Origin: Candidatus Methylobacter oryzae | GTDB taxonomy: Bacteria; Pseudomonadota; Gammaproteobacteria; Methylococcales; Methylomonadaceae | Direction of reading: 5' to 3' | DNA length: 40,100 bases | Assembly (NCBI GenBank): GCA_945861405.1 | Contig: CAMAUL010000026.1 | Location: 1-40,100, forward strand | In this document: positions 34,469 through 40,100 of the stretch, piece after piece | How the letters are laid out: each line of letters starts with the position of its first letter | Position numbering within the stretch: the stretch's first letter is position 1 | Made by a program: the position numbers and the translations under genes | The notes under the pieces: model-generated | Seen by the model: only the letters and a program-made list of their open reading frames with translations | What the model was told of the DNA's origin: nothing | Database searches by the model: none

Positions 34469-35803
34469 ATGGCAAATAGAAAAAGAGTCAAAAAGCAGTT
34501 GCCGGTAGAGCCGGTTAGAGTCACCATAGAATCCTTGGCCCATGATGGGCGCGGCGTGGCGCATGTCGATGGCAAGGTGATTTTTATCGATGAGGCGTTG
34601 CCGGGCGAAGAGGTGGAGTTTGTTTATACCGAAAGCCGTAAGGATTATGCGGAAGGCAAGGTGGTCAAGTTGTTGAGTCGCGCCGCCGACCGGGTCGATG
34701 CGTTGTGTGCGCATTACGGCGTGTGCGGCGGGTGCAGTTTTCAGCATGTCGAATCGGCTGCGCAAATCCGCATCAAGCAGGCGTTACTGGTCGATCAGTT
34801 CAAGCGCATCGGCAAGGTTGAAATACCCGAGCTTTGGCAGCCGCTGGAAGGCCCGCATTGGGGCTACCGCAGCAAGGCGCGGATGGGCGTTAAGTATGTC
34901 GAAAAAAAGAACCGGGTGCTGGTGGGTTTCAGGGAAAGACGGCATCCTTACTTAGCTGAAATTGAAAGCTGCGTGGTGATGAATCCTATCGTCGGCACCC
35001 GGCTGATGGCCTTGTCGGAAATGATCGGCGGCTTGACCATCAAGGATAAAATTCCGCAGATTGAAGTGGCTATCGGCGATGACCAATGCGTGTTGTCGTT
35101 TCGGGTGCTGGAGCCGCCGACCGATGCCGATAAGGAACGGATGCGCGCGTTTGCCCATCAGCATGACATATCGGTGTGCCTGCAATCCAAAGGCCCGGAC
35201 ACCATAGTGCCGCTGGACGGCGATCCGGAAGTCATACCGACGTATGCGCTACCGGATCAGGGCTTGGAGTTTAAGTTCAAACCCGCGATGTTTACCCAGG
35301 TTAATTATGAAATTAACAAACAAATGATCAACCGGGTGCTGGAGACTTTGGCGTTGAATGAAAACGACTCGGTGCTGGATTTATTTTGCGGCTTAGGCAA
35401 CTTTACTCTGCCGATGGCGAAATTTGCCGGGCGCGTGGTCGGCGTGGAAGGCGACCAGCCCTTGGTCAATCACGCCAAGGAAAATGCCAGCCATAACGGC
35501 ATCGAAAACGTCGAGTTTTATGCGGCCGATTTAAGCAAGGATATTTCAGATCAGCCCTGGGCTAACCGTAAATACAACAAAATCATGCTCGACCCGTCCA
35601 GGGCCGGTGCCTCTGAGGTTTTGCATCATTTTAAAAAATGGCAGCCTGATCAAATTGTTTATGTGTCCTGCAATCCGTCGACGCTCGCCCGCGATGCGGG
35701 GATACTGGTTAATGAGCTGGGTTATAAGCTGGTTAAAGCCGGGGTGATGGATATGTTTCCGCAGACCGGGCATGTGGAGTCGATGGCTTTATTTGAGAAA
35801 TAA
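34469..35803 (+). CDS. rlmD: 23S rRNA (uracil(1939)-C5)-methyltransferase
   Basis: RlmD methylates U1939 of 23S rRNA with S-adenosylmethionine. The 444-residue protein has an N-terminal TRAM domain (VRVTIESLAHDGRGVAHVDG near 12), the iron-sulfur Cys cluster CAHYGVCGGCSFQH near 78-90, the SAM motif LDLFCGLGNFTLP near 303, DPSRAGA near 373, and the catalytic Cys in VYVSCNPSTLARD near 394. I chose the ATG at 34469; the open frame extends 13 codons into the preceding gene. It is cotranscribed with the ydbL-like gene. Confidence 0.96.
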   Translation: MANRKRVKKQLPVEPVRVTIESLAHDGRGVAHVDGKVIFIDEALPGEEVEFVYTESRKDYAEGKVVKLLSRAADRVDALCAHYGVCGGCSFQHVESAAQIRIKQALLVDQFKRIGKVEIPELWQPLEGPHWGYRSKARMGVKYVEKKNRVLVGFRERRHPYLAEIESCVVMNPIVGTRLMALSEMIGGLTIKDKIPQIEVAIGDDQCVLSFRVLEPPTDADKERMRAFAHQHDISVCLQSKGPDTIVPLDGDPEVIPTYALPDQGLEFKFKPAMFTQVNYEINKQMINRVLETLALNENDSVLDLFCGLGNFTLPMAKFAGRVVGVEGDQPLVNHAKENASHNGIENVEFYAADLSKDISDQPWANRKYNKIMLDPSRAGASEVLHHFKKWQPDQIVYVSCNPSTLARDAGILVNELGYKLVKAGVMDMFPQTGHVESMALFEK

Positions 35804-35868
35804 AAAGCGTTTTATGGTATAGAGGCAGTGTAAATAATTACAAAATAAAAACTATAAGAGGTAGAGAT

Positions 35869-36333
35869 ATGCAGCGATTATTAAAAATAAGCGTCGTGGT
35901 TTTACTGATGCCGGTTTCGGCTTTTGCGACATCACTGAGCATCCAGGTTGAAGAGGGGCAGGTCAGAAGCACCCCGTCTTTTCTGGGGGAAATAATCGAT
36001 AAAGTCGTTTACGGCGAATCGGTAGAGCTGGTCAAAGAGCAGGGGCCATGGCGCATGGTCAACACCAAAAGAAAACCGGGCTGGGTCCATCAGTCTGCGG
36101 TATCGGAGTCCAAGGTTGAGTTGGTTTCGGGCGGTGATGTTAATGAAGGCGCTAGCGGCAAGGAAATCGCTTTGGCCGGCAAAGGCTTTAACCCGGATGT
36201 AGAAAACGCTTACAAGGCAGAGCATCAACAGATAAGTTTTGTCTGGGTGGATAACATGGAAAAATTCACGGTCAGCAATGCCGATGTCGAGCAGTTTATT
36301 AAACAGGGCGGATTACGGGGAGCAGGATTATGA
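35869..36333 (+). CDS. Exported SH3-domain protein
   Basis: The 154-residue protein has a signal peptide (about 1-21, ending AFA) and a bacterial SH3 domain (about 24-85) with QVRSTPSFLGEII and PGWVHQSAVSES. The C-terminal 65 residues (KGFNPDVENAYKAEHQ) are unassigned. Its stop overlaps the start of the M48 peptidase gene by four bases (ATGA), and the AGAGGTAGAG site precedes its own ATG. Proteins of this layout are often paired with M48 lipoproteins, so the SH3 part may direct or regulate the protease at the envelope, which is inference. Confidence 0.82.
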   Translation: MQRLLKISVVVLLMPVSAFATSLSIQVEEGQVRSTPSFLGEIIDKVVYGESVELVKEQGPWRMVNTKRKPGWVHQSAVSESKVELVSGGDVNEGASGKEIALAGKGFNPDVENAYKAEHQQISFVWVDNMEKFTVSNADVEQFIKQGGLRGAGL

Positions 36334-37238
36334 TGCGTTCAATTTTAATAGCATTGCTGACGTTTGGTTTGGCGAGTTGCGGCGATATGAACAAGGTGGT
36401 CAGCGGCATGGCTTCGGTTGCGGGTGCCTCAGGCTATATGCCTTACGGTAGCGAGGTCGGCTCTGCGATGCGGGCTGGGGCCGCCGTTGCCAAAACCATG
36501 GAAGATATTACCCCGTCGCAGGAGTATTACATCGGTCGGACAGTCAGCGCAGGCATAGTCAATCGTTATCCTGTGAAAGCCAATCCGGCTGCCAATAATT
36601 ACCTTAACTTGCTGGGACAGGTGCTGGTGATGGCGTCGGACAAACCGTCAACCTATAAAGGCTATCATTTTCTGTTGCTGGATACCGATGAGGTTGTAGC
36701 TTTTGCAGCGCCTAGCGGTTTTGTTTTTGTTTCCAAAGGCATGGTCAAGCTGTGCAAAAATGAAGATGATCTGGCGGCGGTACTGGCGCATGAAATCGGC
36801 CATGTACAAAAATCGCATGCGCTTGAGGCTATTTCGACCAGCCGCATCACGTCGGCATTGACCATCATTGCTTCGGAAGGCGCTCAGGCAGCAGTGGGCG
36901 GGTATGTTGGAGAACTGACCCGGATATTTGAAGGCAGTATTGATGATATTACCCAGACGCTGGTTAACAGCGGCTACGCGCGCGGTCAGGAAAATGAAGC
37001 TGATGCCTCGGCCATTAAAATCATGCAACGAGTTGGTTATGAACCCGCAGCGTTGATACGGGTTTTGGAAACGATGAAGGCTAAGGTTCAGCCGGGAGCG
37101 ACAGGTTTTACTTCAACACATCCGCCAGCAGATGACCGGATTGCCGATATTAGGCCGTTGTTGCCGCAAAGCTTATCGGCAATGGCTGCGAATGCAAACC
37201 GCGACAAGCGTTTTGGCGAGATGTTGAGCGCACTTTAA
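36330..37238 (+). CDS. M48-family lipoprotein metalloprotease
   Basis: The 302-residue zinc peptidase has a lipobox LASC (Cys near 17), so it should be lipid-anchored on the periplasmic face. The zinc site LAHEIGHVQKSH is near 150-161, and the third ligand Glu is in ENEADASAIKIM near 215. The C-terminus THPPADDRIADIRPLL is typical of BepA/LoiP-like M48 enzymes, which cut misassembled outer-membrane proteins. It lacks the TPR repeats of BepA. Translation is coupled to the SH3 protein upstream. Confidence 0.9.
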   Translation: MMRSILIALLTFGLASCGDMNKVVSGMASVAGASGYMPYGSEVGSAMRAGAAVAKTMEDITPSQEYYIGRTVSAGIVNRYPVKANPAANNYLNLLGQVLVMASDKPSTYKGYHFLLLDTDEVVAFAAPSGFVFVSKGMVKLCKNEDDLAAVLAHEIGHVQKSHALEAISTSRITSALTIIASEGAQAAVGGYVGELTRIFEGSIDDITQTLVNSGYARGQENEADASAIKIMQRVGYEPAALIRVLETMKAKVQPGATGFTSTHPPADDRIADIRPLLPQSLSAMAANANRDKRFGEMLSAL

Positions 37239-37287
37239 GTTTTGTGTACGTAATACGATTGGAAGTTATTCAGTAGTTAGAAAAATG

Positions 37288-37415
37288 GAACGCAGATGAC
37301 GCAGATAATTATGATGAGTGCAGATAATTCAATTAAAAGATAGTCAAGTAGCCCATCCCCTTGATACAGGATAAGGAAGGCTTTCTAATCATAATTATCT
37401 GCGTCATCTGCGTTC
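37288..37415. repeat. Terminal-inverted-repeat element, family A copy 4
   Basis: Perfect 28-base inverted repeats (37288-37315 and 37388-37415; arm begins GAACGCAGATGACGCAGATA) enclose 72 bases without a gene. The longest perfect arms of the four copies are here, so it may be the youngest. It fills the gap between the M48 peptidase and the cyclase gene. Confidence 0.78.
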
Positions 37416-37467
37416 TATTCTATTAATAGTTTTCGATTTTTTAATTTGCGCAACATCAGATAATTAT

Positions 37468-39594
37468 ATGGCCTTAACTACACCCGTAAAGCTGCGTTCC
37501 GCATTGATTATCGGTTTGACAACGGTATTGCTAGCCCAGATATTGCAATCAACCAAGCTTCTGGATCAATGGGAATATACCACTTGGTCGTGGCGCGAGA
37601 AATTACTGGTGCAACCTTCCCCTTATACCCAAGATATTAAAATCATCCTGCTGGATCAGGCGAGTCTGGATTGGGGCGCGTCCGTCAATGGCTTATCCTG
37701 GCCCTGGCCGCGAGAAGCCTATGCGCCGGTTATCCGGTTTTTGCAGCGGGCTGGTGTCAAAGTTATCGCTTTCGATGTGTTGTTTACCGAGGCATCGGTT
37801 TACGGGGTTGAAGACGATCAGGTGTTTGCAGACGCGATGGCTGACAATCAGGTCGTGTTGCCGATTTTTTTAGGTGAGCAAGCCAAGCAAAGGGCGAGTT
37901 GGCCGACCACTGTTGCGCCCGGTTCGGTCAAGATTCAGGGGCTGGAGCACTGGCAAAAGCAGACCGATATGAGCGCGGTTAATAAAAGCCACGCCACTTT
38001 TCCGATAGACCGATTGGCTAATGCCGCTCGTTTGCTTTCCCATGCTGATGAACTGCCCGATCCTGACGGCGTGTTTAGACGTGCTTCGTTATTCCGCATT
38101 TTCGATCAGCAAATAATACCCTCGACGGGCTTGGCGGCCTTGCTGCTAGCCAAGCAGGACAGCACCTTAAGTTTTGACGGCTTGCTGCATTATCAAGACA
38201 AAAGTATCCAGACCGACGACCGGGGGCAGTTGATTTTAAAGTTCCGTGGCGATACCGGTACGCATCAGGCTTTTAGCGCGGCGGCGATTATCCAGTCTGA
38301 ACTGCATTTGCAGGCGGGTGAAAAAAGCGCCATTGATCCTGCGTTGTTTAAAGATAAATATGTGTTTTTCGGCTTTAGCGCGCCGGGCTTAAAAGACTTG
38401 CGGCCAACACCGATCAGCGGCGATTATCCGGGGGTGGAAGTTCATGCGACGGTGCTAGACAATCTGCTGGCGGGTGATGCTATTAAACCGTTTCCGGCAT
38501 GGCTGGCTTTTTGTATCGCCTTGGTGCTCGCCAGTTCGGCAAGTTACCTGTTGATTCACAGTAAGCGCATGCTGGGTTTGGTGTTGGCGTTTGCCGTATT
38601 TACGCCGTTGTCATTGTTGACCGGTTTTGCGGCGTATTCACAAAGCTACGACTGGCCGGTACTGTTTGTGGAAACGGCGATTATTTTGGCGCTGGTGAAT
38701 TCGGTTATCCTAAAATACCTGACTGAAGGCCGGAAAAAGCGCGCCATCCAAACCATGTTTCAACGCTACTTGAGCAATGAATATATCGAGATACTTAAGA
38801 AGGATCCCTCGCTGTTAAGACTGGGCGGCGAAACGCGGGAATTAAGTATCTTTTTTTCGGATATTCAGGGTTTCACCACGATCTCCGAAAAACTGACGCC
38901 GGAACAATTGGTGCAGTTTTTGAACAGCTATCTGACCGACATGACCGATATCATCATGGACGAAGGCGGCACTCTGGACAAATACGAAGGCGACGCGATA
39001 ATCGCCTTTACCAATGCACCGTTGACTCAGGAAGATCATGCAGTGCGAATGTGCCGGAGTGTTTTAAAATGCCAGCGCAAATTGGCCGAGCGGCGCGAAG
39101 AGTTTTTTCAGCAAACCGGCGCGTGGATTTATAACCGCATCGGCATTCATAGCGGCAAGGTAGTGGTCGGCAATTTCGGTTCAAAGACCCGCTTTAACTA
39201 TACCATGTTGGGCGATGCGGCTAATCTGGCCGCAAGATTAGAAGGCGCAAACAAGTTTTTCGGCACCTATACGATGATTTCCGAGGCGACCAAACAGCAG
39301 ACCGGTGATGAGTTTCTTTGGCGTGAAACCGGAACCATTCAGGTAGTCGGGCGCAAAACGCCGGTAACCGTTTATGAACTGCTGGGTTTTAAAGGCGAAG
39401 CTCTGTCGCCAGCAATGCAGGCATTTAATCAGGGTCAGGCTTTATACAAGCAAGGGGATCTGGCTGCTGCGGCATTAGTTTTCGAGGCGTTGCAGGATGA
39501 TCCGGTCGCTAACCTGTATTTGCAACGCTGTGTTGCCGAGAAGGATTTGGTCGGTTCAGATTGGGATGGCGTTTGGGTGTTAAATGAAAAATAA
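37468..39594 (+). CDS. CHASE2-domain adenylate cyclase (class III)
   Basis: The 708-residue protein makes cAMP in response to an extracytoplasmic signal. A membrane helix (about 10-28) precedes a periplasmic CHASE2 domain (about 30-335). Three membrane helices follow (about 345-420), then a class III cyclase domain (about 450-625). Metal-binding Asp is in FSDIQGFTTI; purine selection uses the Lys of LDKYEGDAIIAF and the Asp of LGDAANLAARLEG, which point to ATP; the Arg of the same helix stabilises the transition state. A TPR-like C-terminal helix pair (QALYKQGDLAAAALVFEAL) ends the protein. The next gene begins inside its last codons. Confidence 0.93.
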   Translation: MALTTPVKLRSALIIGLTTVLLAQILQSTKLLDQWEYTTWSWREKLLVQPSPYTQDIKIILLDQASLDWGASVNGLSWPWPREAYAPVIRFLQRAGVKVIAFDVLFTEASVYGVEDDQVFADAMADNQVVLPIFLGEQAKQRASWPTTVAPGSVKIQGLEHWQKQTDMSAVNKSHATFPIDRLANAARLLSHADELPDPDGVFRRASLFRIFDQQIIPSTGLAALLLAKQDSTLSFDGLLHYQDKSIQTDDRGQLILKFRGDTGTHQAFSAAAIIQSELHLQAGEKSAIDPALFKDKYVFFGFSAPGLKDLRPTPISGDYPGVEVHATVLDNLLAGDAIKPFPAWLAFCIALVLASSASYLLIHSKRMLGLVLAFAVFTPLSLLTGFAAYSQSYDWPVLFVETAIILALVNSVILKYLTEGRKKRAIQTMFQRYLSNEYIEILKKDPSLLRLGGETRELSIFFSDIQGFTTISEKLTPEQLVQFLNSYLTDMTDIIMDEGGTLDKYEGDAIIAFTNAPLTQEDHAVRMCRSVLKCQRKLAERREEFFQQTGAWIYNRIGIHSGKVVVGNFGSKTRFNYTMLGDAANLAARLEGANKFFGTYTMISEATKQQTGDEFLWRETGTIQVVGRKTPVTVYELLGFKGEALSPAMQAFNQGQALYKQGDLAAAALVFEALQDDPVANLYLQRCVAEKDLVGSDWDGVWVLNEK

Positions 39595-39656
39595 TTTACC
39601 GAGCGATGCGCTGGATTATCTGGATATTTGCATCGCCAGCCAGCCTACTGCACTTT
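39584..39656 (+). pseudogene. 5' fragment of a gene cut by the IS element
   Basis: An ATG inside the last codons of the cyclase gene opens a frame, offset from the cyclase frame, starting MKNNLPSDALDYLDICIASQ. It runs into the left end of the IS element at about 39657 and then stops within it at 39760, giving a 58-codon hybrid. The overlap with the cyclase suggests a coupled operon partner that has been lost. Twenty-four native residues are too few to name the family. Confidence 0.5.
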
Positions 39657-39719
39657 TGATCTTGCCCCGATCTAGCGGACACCCGGCTAAGAGAATAATC
39701 TCTAAAACCGAGGTAAACA

Positions 39720-40024
39720 ATGAAAATCAAGAAAGAATCAACTACTACAGCTGTTCGTAACAAATATACATCACAGCTTAAAGAGCAAGCATTGGAACGT
39801 GCCGCCAAAGATGGTATTCCGCGAAAGTGGCGCAGGATTTAGGGCTTGCCGAGTCGATGCTATATTCATGGCAGTCAAAACGCCGTCAGACTGGTCAGCC
39901 TTTTGAAGAGCAAAAGCTCCAACAAGCCGAGCTGGCGCGCCTCAAACGAGAAAACGCCCGTCTTGAGGAAGAGGTGAGTTTTTTAAAAAAGGCGGCAGCG
40001 TACTTTGCGAAAATGCCCAAATGA
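39720..40024 (+). pseudogene. IS3-family transposase orfA, frameshifted
   Basis: OrfA supplies the helix-turn-helix and leucine-zipper part of the transposase. The frame from ATG 39720 (NKYTSQLKEQALERAAKDG) stops at 39842. The rest continues in another frame: VAQDLGLAESMLYSWQSKR, then QQAELARLKRENARLEEEV and a FLKKAAAYFAK end. The break lies at GGTATTCCGCGAAAGTGG, where removing two bases (CG) would restore the expected IP-KVAQDL reading. The OrfA product is therefore probably non-functional. Confidence 0.75.
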
Positions 40025-40100
40025 AGTACGCCATGATTAAGGGCAACGAAGATGATTTTCCCGAGGGCATGATGTGCCGCATGCTATCGGTTTCACGCAG
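40021..40100 (+). CDS. IS3-family transposase orfB (DDE integrase), 5' fragment
   Basis: The ATG at 40021 overlaps the orfA stop by four bases. The 26 codons visible read MKYAMIKGNEDDFPEGMMCR followed by MLSVSR, a typical OrfB start before the SGYYxW region. The catalytic DDE core is beyond the window. Confidence 0.75.
   Translation, partial: MKYAMIKGNEDDFPEGMMCRMLSVSR

Larger units (their letters stand above)
39657..40100 (+). mobile_element. IS3-family insertion sequence, left part, truncated by the window edge
   Basis: The left terminal repeat probably starts at 39657 (TGATCTTGCCCCGATCTAGC, then GGACAC), which resembles IS3-family ends. It is followed by orfA and the start of orfB in the usual overlapping arrangement. 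The right end lies outside. The three-base target duplication cannot be checked without the other end. Confidence 0.8.

Overview
The window is a stretch of gammaproteobacterial chromosome. RlmD, RppH, a YadG/YadH-type ABC exporter, a YdbH-YdbL-type envelope operon and aerobic HemF all fit that group. Moderate GC content, many hairpin repeats and gene order suggest a methanotroph-like (Methylococcales-type) genome, but that is inference; no methane or methanol oxidation gene is present. There is no rRNA, tRNA or CRISPR array that I can see.

Layout. 1-716: the 3' end of a group II intron (domains V and VI) lying antisense to a decayed gene remnant, then a short TTG-start ORF overlapping the next gene. 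717-9000: a large divergent class A-type penicillin-binding protein, mutM, two small proteins, an EamA transporter, a secreted cupin and a yadH-yadG exporter. 9142-20601: mostly housekeeping genes (ppx with a membrane-protein partner, a diheme cytochrome c peroxidase, a coiled-coil membrane protein, hemF, argD-argF, an SH3/coiled-coil protein, ilvD). 20602-22310: a small accessory patch with repeats, a frameshifted DUF1640 protein, a T5orf172 protein and a YoeB-type toxin with a chimeric antitoxin. 22311-26890: argA, cpdA-like phosphodiesterase, rppH, a HAD phosphatase and cysM. 26891-27243: nested palindromic repeats. 27244-34466: a ydbH-like gene and its ydbL-like partner, separated by an AT-richer island of about 4.4 kb (C5 methyltransferase, DUF3883-like nuclease, Vsr, antitoxin remnant, BrnT/BrnA). 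34469-39594: rlmD, an SH3 protein overlapping an M48 lipoprotein peptidase, and a CHASE2 adenylate cyclase. 39584-40100: a gene start cut by an IS3-family element that runs off the end.

The strongest observation concerns the island. The last 37 codons of the ydbH-like gene occur twice: once as the in-frame end of that gene (ends 29349) and once as an isolated tail (33752-33864) sitting 14 bases before the ydbL-like lipoprotein gene. The copies are about 80% identical by my hand alignment. The simplest reading is that a restriction-modification island entered an envelope lipid-homeostasis operon, brought a foreign 3' end that kept ydbH whole, and pushed the native tail to its far side.

Four spacers (11968-12119, 15823-15913, 25886-25955, 37288-37415) carry members of one terminal-inverted-repeat family. 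A second family occupies the spacers before ppx and ilvD, and a third kind of repeat is inserted in frame inside the ydbH-like gene. The genome is evidently rich in small mobile hairpin elements. Arginine synthesis is represented by argA, argD and argF, and cAMP turnover by the cyclase and the CpdA-like enzyme; these are scattered rather than in one operon.
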